Shown here: piece by piece, positions 52,948 through 60,149 of the stretch | Layout: every line of letters begins with the position of its first letter | How positions within the stretch are numbered: the stretch's first letter is position 1 | From: Sterolibacterium sp. | GTDB lineage: Bacteria; Pseudomonadota; Gammaproteobacteria; Burkholderiales; Rhodocyclaceae | Reading direction: 5' to 3' | Assembly (NCBI GenBank): GCA_018062105.1 | Contig: JAGOSV010000002.1 | Span: 1 to 64,000 of the forward strand | DNA: 64,000 bases | Made by a program: the position numbers and the translations under genes | The notes under the pieces: generated by a model | Told to the model about the DNA's origin: nothing | Database searches by the model: none | The model's input: the letters and a program-made list of their open reading frames with translations, nothing else

Positions 52948-55374
52948 TCACTGCCCATACCAGTAACGCCAATGCGCCGCACGTTCTCCCTGCAGCGTGA
53001 CGGGGGACGCGGCGGCTGCCGGAAGTTCGACCACCAGCGCACCTTCAAAATCCGTCCGGTGCAGCACTGCACCGCTGGCCTGGTAACGCGCGACCACCTC
53101 GGGACGCGGATGACCGAACGGATTGCGATAACCCACCGGAAAAATAACCGTCTGCGCCCCGACTGCCGCAACGAAATCGGCCGATGAGGAAGTACGGCTG
53201 CCGTGGTGTGGTGCCAGCAACACCTGGGCACGCAATTGCGATACCTGCCCTTGCCCCTGCAGACGTTGCAGGATGGCCGCCTCCGACCGTGCCTCGATGT
53301 CGGCTGTCAGCAGCAGCGTCCCCTCCTCGCCCGCCATGCTGCGGACCCGCAACACACAGCTCATGTCATTGGTCTTGCGGACAGACGCACCATATTGCTC
53401 CACCGCCGGATGCAGCACCGTGAAGCGCACACCATCCCACACCCACTCCTGTCCGGCCTGACAAGGCAACGCCCGCACCGGCATGGCCGACAACGGATGC
53501 TCGAACGCCAGCGAACTCATCAGCCAGCCCACCGGCAGCCCGTCCAGCAAAGACTCTGCCCCCCCGGAATGATCCGTGTCGCTGTGCGTCACCACCACCC
53601 CATCCAGCGACGACACTCCCATGGCCCGCAGATAAGGTAACAGTACGCGGTTACCGGCATCTGCCTCGGCGGTGTAAAGCGGCCCGGTGTCGTATATCAG
53701 GTCGTGGTGCGCTGTCTGGACATGTACCGCCAGCCCCTGACCGACATCGAGCACCGTCACCCGCGCAGCACCTGGCACGGGGCGCGGCGGCGTCCACAAC
53801 AACAACGGTAACAGCGCACAGCTACCCAGCCAGCGCGCCGGAAAGCCGCGTGGCAACAACCACCACAGGCAACCGGCCAACCCCGCCAGCCACAACCACA
53901 GCGGCGGTACTGCCTGCTGCCAGACCGCCCAGGGCCACTGCGCCAGCCAGCCGATGTACTGCATCAGCCCGCTCGTCAGCCAGTGCGCCGGTACCAGCAG
54001 AAAATCCAGCCACGGCAAGGCGGCCAGCAGCGCCAGCGGGGTAATGACGAAGCTGACCAGCGGGATCGCCACGGCATTGGCCAGCGGCGAGACCAGAGAA
54101 AACTGCTGAAACAAAACGAGCAGCAAGGGTAGCGAGCCCAGCGTCACCGCCCACTGTGTGCGCCCCCAGGCAAGCAGCCAGTGCGCTTTACCCAGGCGGC
54201 CGCTGGCAACATAAAACAACAGCCCCACAGCCCCGAACGACAGCCAGAAGCCCGCCGCCAGCACCGCCCAGGGATCAACCAGCAACACCACCAGCAAGGC
54301 CAGCGCCAGCACCCGGCTGACCGTCGTCTGCCGCTGGCACCACAGGGCATAGGCCGCCACCGCCAGCATGTAGAGCGTGCGCTGGGCTGGCACGGCAAAC
54401 CCCGCCAGCAAGCTGTACAGAAGTGCCGCCACAAACCCTGCCAGCGCCGCTGCCCGCTGCGTCGGCAAGCGCAGCGCCAAAGCCGGTTGACGGCGCCAGA
54501 ATGCCGCCATCAGCGCATACGCCAATCCTGCCAGCATGGTGACATGCAGCCCGGAGATGCTGACCAGATGAGTAATGCCGGTGCGACTGAACTGCTGCCA
54601 CTGGGCCGCAGTAATGGCACGCTGATCGCCAATCACCAGTGCGCTCAGGATACCGGCATAGGGCGCATCCGCCAGCCGCCGGGCAAAGCGTGTTCGCACC
54701 GTCTCGCGCAGCCGCCCCAGCCAGGTCGTCGGAGCGGCCACGAATTCCGCCAGCAGCCGGTTATCCGGCGAGGACCGGATGTAGCCGGTCGCCCGTACCC
54801 CTTGCGCCAGCAACCACGCCTCATAATCGAAGCCATGTGGATTGACATTGCCATGCGGCCGCTTCAAGCGTACCAATAACGACCAGCGCTGGCCCACATG
54901 CAACGGCGGAACCACAGCCCCGGCCCAGCCTCCAGTCACTGGTAACGCCACATCTGCCACATCTGCCGCTCCCACTGTCTCGCGGTGTGCCGAACGGCGC
55001 TTCTGATACCAGGACAGCACCAGCTGTTGCGGCACGGGCTGTGCAGCATGCTCCACCCGAAACCCAAAACGCACACCGTTCTCGATAGCCTGTGGCAAAT
55101 CGTTGATGACACCAACCACCACCACCTCACGCCCTTCCAGCTCCGGTGCCAGGGTTTCGGCCATGCGTGCCAGCGCCCATCCCCCCGCCCAGCAAAACCC
55201 CAGCAGAAATGCCGCCGGCAACAACAGACAGCGCATATAACGCACGCCACCCGCCAGAAGCAGCAGCAAGGAAGCCGCGGCCGCAAACCCCAGCAAAGCA
55301 TCCCGGCCCGGCAAGAGCGGCTGCACCTGCAACAGGCACACCCCCAGGGTGAAGCAAAGAATGGCAAGGCGCAT
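52948..55374 (-). CDS. comEC: DNA uptake channel ComEC/Rec2
   Basis: 808-aa inner-membrane protein. N-terminal OB-like DUF4131 region (residues about 20-180), the competence-domain helices with ALVIGDQRAITAAQWQQFSRTGITHLVSISGLHVTMLAGLAY, and a C-terminal metallo-beta-lactamase domain with DVGQGLAVHVQ, VVTHSDTDHSGGAESLL and LLAPHHGSRTSSSADFVAAV. ATG 55374 is used; a TTG at 55386 is possible. Transports single-stranded DNA into the cytosol during transformation. Confidence 0.95.
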   Translation of the reverse strand: MRLAILCFTLGVCLLQVQPLLPGRDALLGFAAAASLLLLLAGGVRYMRCLLLPAAFLLGFCWAGGWALARMAETLAPELEGREVVVVGVINDLPQAIENGVRFGFRVEHAAQPVPQQLVLSWYQKRRSAHRETVGAADVADVALPVTGGWAGAVVPPLHVGQRWSLLVRLKRPHGNVNPHGFDYEAWLLAQGVRATGYIRSSPDNRLLAEFVAAPTTWLGRLRETVRTRFARRLADAPYAGILSALVIGDQRAITAAQWQQFSRTGITHLVSISGLHVTMLAGLAYALMAAFWRRQPALALRLPTQRAAALAGFVAALLYSLLAGFAVPAQRTLYMLAVAAYALWCQRQTTVSRVLALALLVVLLVDPWAVLAAGFWLSFGAVGLLFYVASGRLGKAHWLLAWGRTQWAVTLGSLPLLLVLFQQFSLVSPLANAVAIPLVSFVITPLALLAALPWLDFLLVPAHWLTSGLMQYIGWLAQWPWAVWQQAVPPLWLWLAGLAGCLWWLLPRGFPARWLGSCALLPLLLWTPPRPVPGAARVTVLDVGQGLAVHVQTAHHDLIYDTGPLYTAEADAGNRVLLPYLRAMGVSSLDGVVVTHSDTDHSGGAESLLDGLPVGWLMSSLAFEHPLSAMPVRALPCQAGQEWVWDGVRFTVLHPAVEQYGASVRKTNDMSCVLRVRSMAGEEGTLLLTADIEARSEAAILQRLQGQGQVSQLRAQVLLAPHHGSRTSSSADFVAAVGAQTVIFPVGYRNPFGHPRPEVVARYQASGAVLHRTDFEGALVVELPAAAASPVTLQGERAAHWRYWYGQ

Positions 55375-55382
55375 GAACGGAA

Positions 55383-55530
55383 TCAAAAAAACGCGACTGG
55401 ATGGTTACCAGCCAGTGACGATAGCCGGGGATCCTCCTCGGTGAAGAAACACAGCTCGCGGGGGCGGTTGTGACCGCGCTGCACGATATGCAGCGGAGCA
55501 CCGTCAATACGGAAAAATACGGAAAAATCG
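55383..55530 (-). pseudogene. Fragment of REP-associated tyrosine transposase (RAYT)
   Basis: The frame reads RIDGAPLHIVQRGHNRPREL, then CFFTEED, which matches the N-terminal end of Y1/RAYT transposases (HIVQRG carries the first HUH-like histidine). After EED the match continues in another frame as GYRHWL, so a frameshift is present, and everything beyond is missing; comEC begins at 55374. The catalytic tyrosine part is absent. A remnant only. Confidence 0.75.
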
Positions 55531-55685
55531 AGCCTGGCCCCCTTTAATTTTGAAGGAACGTTCTTGTTTGGTGGCTTTCCTTGCAGAAATGATGCGAATC
55601 ACGTCACCACCTTTGCGCTCACAGTGACACACGGGAATCGAGAAGCGCAGCTTCTCGGCAGTCCCGTCGAAGCGATGGTTAGCCC

Positions 55686-56300
55686 TCACGCGGCACCGAG
55701 CACAGACTGAAGCGCTCTGGCACCAGAAAGCGAAAACAACCAGCCCAGCACTCCGCAGTTGAGCACGACGGTGACCCAAAAGGTTGCTTGAAAAGAAGCT
55801 TTCGCCGACTTGTGCCGAAGCAGCCGCTGTGCAGCCAAGGCACCAGGCCAACCACCGAGAAGGGCGAACAAGTGCAACGTGCTTTCTTTGGTTCGCCATT
55901 GATTCCTTAAGGCGGCTGACTTGTCGAGGGCGTAAGCGAGGAAGGCCACGAGACTTGCAATAAGGTAGAGCGCGAGGACAGCGATAGGTAGGCGGCCGAC
56001 TACAACCGCGATAACGACAAAGACCAGAAAGCAAGCGGCAAAGATGGGAGGGATGTTACTGCGGCCCGGCGGAGCAGACGAAGTGGGCCGTTCACCGACA
56101 AACACAACAGTATTGGCTTGGGCACGGACCTTGGCATCAACCTTGAGTTCGTAGGTGACGATTTCGTTTCCCTCCGGCCGGCGCTGCCGATTGGAAAAGG
56201 AACTGATGTGCACAAAGACTTGCTCACCACCGCCATTAGGCGTGATGAAGCCGAAGCCTTTGTCATCCTTCCATGTGGTGATACGACCTTGATAGCGCAT
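55686..56300 (-). CDS. Cold-shock domain + DUF1294 membrane protein
   Basis: 204 aa. N-terminal CSD: MRYQGRITTWKDDKGFGFITPNGGGEQVFVHISSF with both RNP-like motifs (residues 1-70). Then three or four transmembrane helices and the DUF1294 signature AYALDKSAALRNQWRTKESTLHLFALLGGWPGALAAQRLLRHKSAKASF. A common fusion in proteobacteria, role unknown. ATG 56300 begins the CSD; a GTG at 56321 is less likely. Confidence 0.9.
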   Translation of the reverse strand: MRYQGRITTWKDDKGFGFITPNGGGEQVFVHISSFSNRQRRPEGNEIVTYELKVDAKVRAQANTVVFVGERPTSSAPPGRSNIPPIFAACFLVFVVIAVVVGRLPIAVLALYLIASLVAFLAYALDKSAALRNQWRTKESTLHLFALLGGWPGALAAQRLLRHKSAKASFQATFWVTVVLNCGVLGWLFSLSGARALQSVLGAA

Positions 56301-56332
56301 GGGAATAAGACAAGAGAGCACGCACGGAGCAA

Positions 56333-56680
56333 TTAAGCCGCCTGCAACAGAAACTCTACCTTCACGGCTTCATACGGAAACTCAACGCCGCCATTCTCCA
56401 TGCGGTTTAGCAAGCCAGCATCAATCAGCGCAACGATGTCTCCGTGCACACCTTTAACGTCTCGCTCTACCCGGCGAGCAGCCTCACGAATGGAAATCGG
56501 GCCAGCCCCGCAAAGAGCCTTCAGAAGTTCCCAACGCTTTGCGCTAAGCACTTTCCACAACAACTCTGGTGACGCGAAACTGATGCGCGCCGATTTCTGC
56601 TGCTTGTTTGTGTTCCAGGCTTGAGAAAACCCGGCCATAGCCTCTTTCGGAGACCGAACCTCAAGAATTACCGTTTTCAT
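56333..56680 (-). CDS. TumA-like antitoxin (winged-helix)
   Basis: 115 aa. C-terminal HTH: SAKRWELLKALCGAGPISIREAARRVERDVKGVHGDIVALIDAGLL, in the style of MarR/ArsR antitoxins paired with DUF6516 toxins. N-terminus MKTVILEVRSPKEAMAGF is the conserved part of the group. Overlaps the upstream toxin gene by 20 bp. It probably neutralises the toxin and binds the palindrome over the operon promoter (inference). Confidence 0.82.
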   Translation of the reverse strand: MKTVILEVRSPKEAMAGFSQAWNTNKQQKSARISFASPELLWKVLSAKRWELLKALCGAGPISIREAARRVERDVKGVHGDIVALIDAGLLNRMENGGVEFPYEAVKVEFLLQAA

Positions 56681-56957
56681 GATCCCACCTCTCAATGTCG
56701 CTCTGAAAATCTGCCAACAACTGGTCTGGATCGGAGAACTGGTAGTCGCTTTCCTTGCCACTCCAATGCCTGTGGTCACCCTTGCCTGCCTCGTTGTCAT
56801 AACGAAGTACGCAAACCTCGTTGACCACGTACGCCAGTCTGTACTTAAAGGAATGCGTAGATCCAGCCGCAGGTTTAGGAAGGCGCCAAAGCACGAGTTC
56901 AGCGAACCTGTTCTCAGCATAAACGATACGCTGACGGAATAACTCAGTGGCTTTCAT
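56661..56957 (-). CDS. TumE-like toxin (DUF6516)
   Basis: 98 aa from ATG 56957: MKATELFRQRIVYAENRFAEL, then SFKYRLAYVVNEVCVLRYDNEAGKGDHRHW, the hallmark of the DUF6516/TumE toxin family. Toxin precedes antitoxin, as usual for this family. A second in-frame ATG at 56969 would lie inside the -10 region of the promoter, so 56957 is the better start. Target unknown. Confidence 0.83.
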   Translation of the reverse strand: MKATELFRQRIVYAENRFAELVLWRLPKPAAGSTHSFKYRLAYVVNEVCVLRYDNEAGKGDHRHWSGKESDYQFSDPDQLLADFQSDIERWDHENGNS

Positions 56958-56993
56958 GTTGGTGATCATACCAACATTTGCCCGTGTTGTCAA
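56956..56993 (-). promoter_or_regulatory. Near-consensus sigma-70 promoter and palindrome of the tumEA operon
   Basis: On the minus strand TTGACA (56993-56988), a 17-nt spacer, and TATGAT (56970-56965) are followed by 7 nt and then the toxin ATG. The palindrome ATGTTGGT-x6-ACCAACAT (56956-56977) covers the -10 box and the start codon. Transcription would begin at or next to the A of the ATG, giving a leaderless toxin mRNA. Confidence 0.7.
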
Positions 56994-57033
56994 TTGCGAC
57001 AACGCAGTAGGTCCTCCCAAGAGGTCGAACGTA

Positions 57034-57211
57034 ACCGGCCACACCGCATACGCTGCGCCATTCGTTTGCCACGCATCTGCTGCAGGCGGGTTACGGCATT
57101 CGCACGGTGCAGGAATTACTCGGGCATGCCGATGTGGCGACGACGATGATTTACACCCATGTGCTAAACAGGGGCGGGCGTGGGGTGGTGTCGCCGCTGG
57201 ATGAGGTTTGA
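57034..57211 (+). pseudogene. 3' end of an integron-integrase-like tyrosine recombinase, copy 1
   Basis: The frame ending with TGA 57209-57211 reads [55 protein letters not shown]: box II [12 protein letters not shown] with the Arg and His, the second His in LGHADV and the catalytic Tyr in IYTHVL. The ending RGGRGVxSPLD is typical of IntI/XerC-type integrases. Upstream coding sequence is missing, so only about the last 56 codons survive. Confidence 0.85.
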
Positions 57212-57343
57212 GGTTGCCTGTCCCCAACGCTGTTCGTAATGCAAGACTTCCATTGACTCGTTCCGTCTACACCTACGAGCGTGCCAGCACACTGAAAACT
57301 GGCTAGGATCGAAATTCTTACTTCAATACTTTCGGGAGCTGCC

Positions 57344-57568
57344 ATGCTGGCCAAACGCACGAGCAAGAACCAGGTCACCTTGCCCAAAGCCATCGTCCAG
57401 ACCGTCGGCGAGGCCGACTACTACGACGTCACCGTTCAGGACGGCAAGATCGTGCTGACGCCGGTTCGCCTACAGCAGGCTGACGCCGTCCGTGCCAAGC
57501 GGGAAGAGCTGGGCATCACCCATGATGACGTGAGCGATGCAATCGCTTGGGCCAGAAAGCGCGCATGA
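57344..57568 (+). CDS. AbrB/MazE-fold antitoxin (VapB-like)
   Basis: 74 aa: N-terminal swapped-hairpin DNA-binding domain MLAKRTSKNQVTLPKAIVQTVGEADYYDVTVQDGKIVLTPV, C-terminal toxin-binding helix ADAVRAKREELGITHDDVSDAIAWARKR. Site GGGAG before the ATG. Its TGA overlaps an ATG (ATGA) that opens a PIN-toxin frame truncated after a few codons, so this antitoxin has lost its partner. Confidence 0.88.
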   Translation: MLAKRTSKNQVTLPKAIVQTVGEADYYDVTVQDGKIVLTPVRLQQADAVRAKREELGITHDDVSDAIAWARKRA

Positions 57569-57615
57569 GCATCCGGCGCGTTGTCCTCGACACTAAAAGG
57601 GCTTCGACAAGCTAA
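57565..57615 (+). pseudogene. Remnant of a PIN-domain (VapC-like) toxin
   Basis: ATG 57565 overlaps the antitoxin stop. The frame reads MSIRRVVLDT, the standard beginning of PIN toxins (usual continuation N-V-x-V/L-S), then changes to KRASTS and stops at 57615. The change coincides with the start of the dispersed repeat CTTCGACAAGCT-AGCCCGAACGG. Only the first catalytic Asp remains. Confidence 0.75.
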
Positions 57616-57640
57616 GCCCGAACGGATCTGGTTTAATCAG
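57597..57640. repeat. Dispersed repeat of the GCTTCGACAAGCTnAGCCCGAACGG type
   Basis: Imperfect palindromic intergenic repeat widespread in proteobacteria; on the minus strand it reads the familiar PFGLSLSKP peptide. It interrupts the PIN toxin gene here. Confidence 0.8.
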
Positions 57641-57712
57641 CGTCTCCATAGCACCCCGGGCTATCGTTGGTCGACTTGAGGTTCCGGTCACTACGTTCGT
57701 ACCCCCTTGCAG

Positions 57713-57905
57713 GGCAATCGCATTTGATTTTCGATGATTGATTGCGCCCGCCGGCAGGAGCCCGCAGGGTGGAGCCACCCGTAGAGGTGGTGCGAGTCCC
57801 GGCAGGGTTGAAAATGAAGCCGCATGTCGGAGCATCCCGCAAAGAGGGTTCGGGACGAATAATGATTCGCCCCTACGGGGTGGGGAAACTTCAAATGCGA
57901 TTGCC
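57713..57905. repeat. 193-bp element with 15-bp perfect terminal inverted repeats
   Basis: GGCAATCGCATTTGA (57713-57727) is matched in perfect inverted form by TCAAATGCGATTGCC (57891-57905). Inside are GC-rich hairpins, among them CGCCCCTACGGGGTGGGG and the pair GGTGGAGCCACCC. No coding capacity. It ends 10 bp before the -35 box of the brnTA promoter and may have inserted there. Confidence 0.85.
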
Positions 57906-57914
57906 TGTACCCTC

Positions 57915-57942
57915 TTGCGGTTTCAATTTTTGTAGTTACAAT
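57915..57942 (+). promoter_or_regulatory. brnTA promoter with operator-like palindrome
   Basis: TTGCGG (57915-57920), 16-nt spacer, TACAAT (57937-57942), then 7 nt to the toxin ATG. The palindrome TTGTA-GT-TACAA (57930-57941) overlaps the -10 box, a suitable site for autoregulation by BrnA. As at tumEA, the start point falls at the A of the ATG. Confidence 0.6.
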
Positions 57943-57949
57943 TCTGGTC

Positions 57950-58222
57950 ATGGAGATCGAATTCGATCCAGAAAAGCGGGACAAGACCATGGCCGAGCGG
58001 GGAATCGAATTCGCACGGGCAGCAGAAGTCTTTGCGGGCAGACACTTTACGGCAGAAGACCTGCGCGAGGATTACGTGGAGCCGCGTTACATCACGGTTG
58101 GCAAGTTGGATGACCGGATGGTGGTCATGGTCTGGACACCTCGCGGCGAGGCCCGCCGCATCATCAGCATGAGGAAAGCCAATGAACGGGAACAAGAGCG
58201 CTTCGGCCACCGCATGGACTGA
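57950..58222 (+). CDS. brnT: BrnT toxin (DUF497)
   Basis: 90-aa ribonuclease-type toxin: MEIEFDPEKRDKTMAERGIEFARAAEVF at the start and YITVGKLDDRMVVMVWTPRGEARRIISMRKANEREQERF at the end, full length for the family. Toxin first, antitoxin second, overlapping by 41 bp, as in known brnTA loci. Confidence 0.93.
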   Translation: MEIEFDPEKRDKTMAERGIEFARAAEVFAGRHFTAEDLREDYVEPRYITVGKLDDRMVVMVWTPRGEARRIISMRKANEREQERFGHRMD

Positions 58223-58451
58223 CCCGGACGACGCGCCGGAACTGACGGATACCTTCTTCGAGGCCGCTGACGAGTACGCGGGCGACAAGCTCGTGCATCG
58301 CGGCCGCCCAAGAGCAGCCAGCCCCAAGCTGGCATTGACAGTCCGCTACGACGCGGAGGTTATCGAGGCTTTCAAGTCCACCGGCAAGGGCTGGCAGACC
58401 CGGATGAATGCCGCCTTAAAGGATTGGCTGAAGACCCATTCACCAGCCTGA
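58182..58451 (+). CDS. brnA: BrnA antitoxin
   Basis: 89 aa: linker region (DPDDAPELTDTFFEAADEY) that wraps the toxin and a ribbon-helix-helix C-terminal part KLALTVRYDAEVIEAFKSTGKGWQTRMNAALKDWLKTH. Expected to repress its own operon by binding the promoter palindrome (family knowledge). Confidence 0.92.
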   Translation: MNGNKSASATAWTDPDDAPELTDTFFEAADEYAGDKLVHRGRPRAASPKLALTVRYDAEVIEAFKSTGKGWQTRMNAALKDWLKTHSPA

Positions 58452-58562
58452 GTGCCAAGTCGCAAAAAGGAGCGTTCTCCGCCGTGCAGGCCGGTGACCG
58501 CATGGGAAGAAAAACGCCCCGGTTCTCAAACCCTTGGGGTTCGGCGGATGGGAAATTCGGCG

Positions 58563-58763
58563 GCGGGGCTGGCGAAACCGGCCAGGCTGACTGCACCGCA
58601 TACGCTGCGCCATTCGTTCGCCACGCATCTGCTGCAGGCGGGTTATGACATCCGCACGATGCAGGAACTGCTCGGCCATGCCGATGTGGCGACGACGATG
58701 ATTTACACCCATGTGCTAAACAAGGGCGGGCGCGGGGTGGTGTTGCCGCTGGATGAGGTTTGA
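58563..58763 (+). pseudogene. 3' end of an integron-integrase-like tyrosine recombinase, copy 2
   Basis: Frame to TGA 58763: [64 protein letters not shown]. Same catalytic residues as copy 1, and the DNA is almost the same over about 175 bp with scattered substitutions, so the copies arose from related but not identical genes or by an old duplication. It retains a few more upstream codons than copy 1. Confidence 0.85.
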
Positions 58764-58899
58764 AAAAAATGAAATGTAATTCCCCTGGCTATCTACCGTT
58801 CCGTTCCCTTCCACCCGCCCTGTTTCTCACGGGATTGTCGCTATAATCGCCGCACAGAGTGACCCGTGACCTGCCCGCCAACCTTGCGAGGTGTCCCGA

Positions 58900-60138
58900 A
58901 TGATCCAGCGCACGCCTCACCCCAGAGCGATGTCCACCGACACCGCCGCGGCTCCTCCGGCAACGACCCGGCGTGCTGTCGGCTTGCTGGGGCGCGTCGT
59001 AGACAGCTTTCTCCACCCTTCGCTGTACCAAGACCCGGACACCCTCAACCGGGCGCGCATCCTGATCGGATCAATGCTGACCCTGACAACCGGGGCTCTC
59101 GGCGCACTGATTGCTGTGCTGCTCTCCAACTTTCAGCGCCACTCCGACATTCTTGCCTCCCTAGTGATCCTGCCGGCTTCCGCCTGGTTCATCTACGCAT
59201 TGATTCAACTACGCACGCGGGGGAGCTACCAACTGGCCAGCCACTCTACCATTTTCACTATCATAGGCATGATCGTCGGTGGTATCTGCCTGTCGGGTGG
59301 CCCATCCGACTCCCCGGTCACCCAGCTTCTGGCCATTCCGCCCCTGACCGCCTATTTCTTCGGAGGCCGTCCGCTGGGCAGCAAGGTCGTCCTGCTCACC
59401 TTGATCCTTCTGGTCACCCTGATACTCCTGCAGGCTCTGGGAGTACCCTATTACCTCCAGACCGTCGCTGAGCCGGAAAGGCAATCCCTCCTGGCTCTGG
59501 TCGTCACTTTACAAAATCTTGCCGTCATCTCGATGATGGCCTTCATCTACGAATACACCTCGGCCGTACTCAAGCGCGAGCGCGATGCCGAACGTGAAAA
59601 GTTCATCGAACTCTCCAAGACCGATCCCCTGACCGGTCTGTCCAACCGCCGCAATCTCGACAGCCTCCTGCAAGAGCGCGCAACCCGCTACGACATCGAC
59701 AGCCCTGAGAGCCACTTCGCCCTGGGTTATCTCGATCTCGACGGCTTCAAGCCGATCAACGATAACCATGGCCATGCCGCCGGCGATGAAGTGCTGCGCA
59801 TCATCTCTGACCGGTTAAGGAACACCCTGCGCGAAACCGATTTCGTCGGCCGCCAAGGCGGGGATGAATTCATCCTGATCCTCGACCAGATCAGCGACCA
59901 AACCACCCTGACTCTGATGGCCAACCGTCTGCTGGAGACCATCGCCCAACCCATCGCCACCAGCGCCGGTGAGGTTGGCGTCACCGGCAGTCTCGGCTTT
60001 GCCCTCTTCCCGCTCGATGCCAGCAACCTCGAAGACCTGAAGCGGGCCGCCGACAACGCCATGTACGAAGCCAAACGTCAGCGCGGGACCTGGCGGCTGT
60101 TCCAGCCTCATCTGACCGCCGTCGAAGCGACAGCCTGA
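58900..60138 (+). CDS. Membrane-bound diguanylate cyclase (GGDEF)
   Basis: 412 aa from ATG 58900, which has GAGG about 9 nt upstream (a GTG at 58891 and ATG 58930 are alternatives). About five to six transmembrane helices (residues 50-215), then a GGDEF domain with DPLTGLSNRRNLD, LDLDGFKPINDNHGHAAGDEVLR and an intact RQGGDEF active site at about residue 318. RETD upstream is the I-site (RxxD) for product inhibition. Should make c-di-GMP from two GTP. No linked EAL domain. Confidence 0.93.
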   Translation: MIQRTPHPRAMSTDTAAAPPATTRRAVGLLGRVVDSFLHPSLYQDPDTLNRARILIGSMLTLTTGALGALIAVLLSNFQRHSDILASLVILPASAWFIYALIQLRTRGSYQLASHSTIFTIIGMIVGGICLSGGPSDSPVTQLLAIPPLTAYFFGGRPLGSKVVLLTLILLVTLILLQALGVPYYLQTVAEPERQSLLALVVTLQNLAVISMMAFIYEYTSAVLKRERDAEREKFIELSKTDPLTGLSNRRNLDSLLQERATRYDIDSPESHFALGYLDLDGFKPINDNHGHAAGDEVLRIISDRLRNTLRETDFVGRQGGDEFILILDQISDQTTLTLMANRLLETIAQPIATSAGEVGVTGSLGFALFPLDASNLEDLKRAADNAMYEAKRQRGTWRLFQPHLTAVEATA

Positions 60139-60149
60139 GACAAAATGGC

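Noticed and set aside
57034..58763. Integron with attC cassettes
   Set aside because: No convincing pair of GTTRRRY/RYYYAAC core sites was seen next to the toxin-antitoxin genes; only 3' ends of integrase genes support any integron link.
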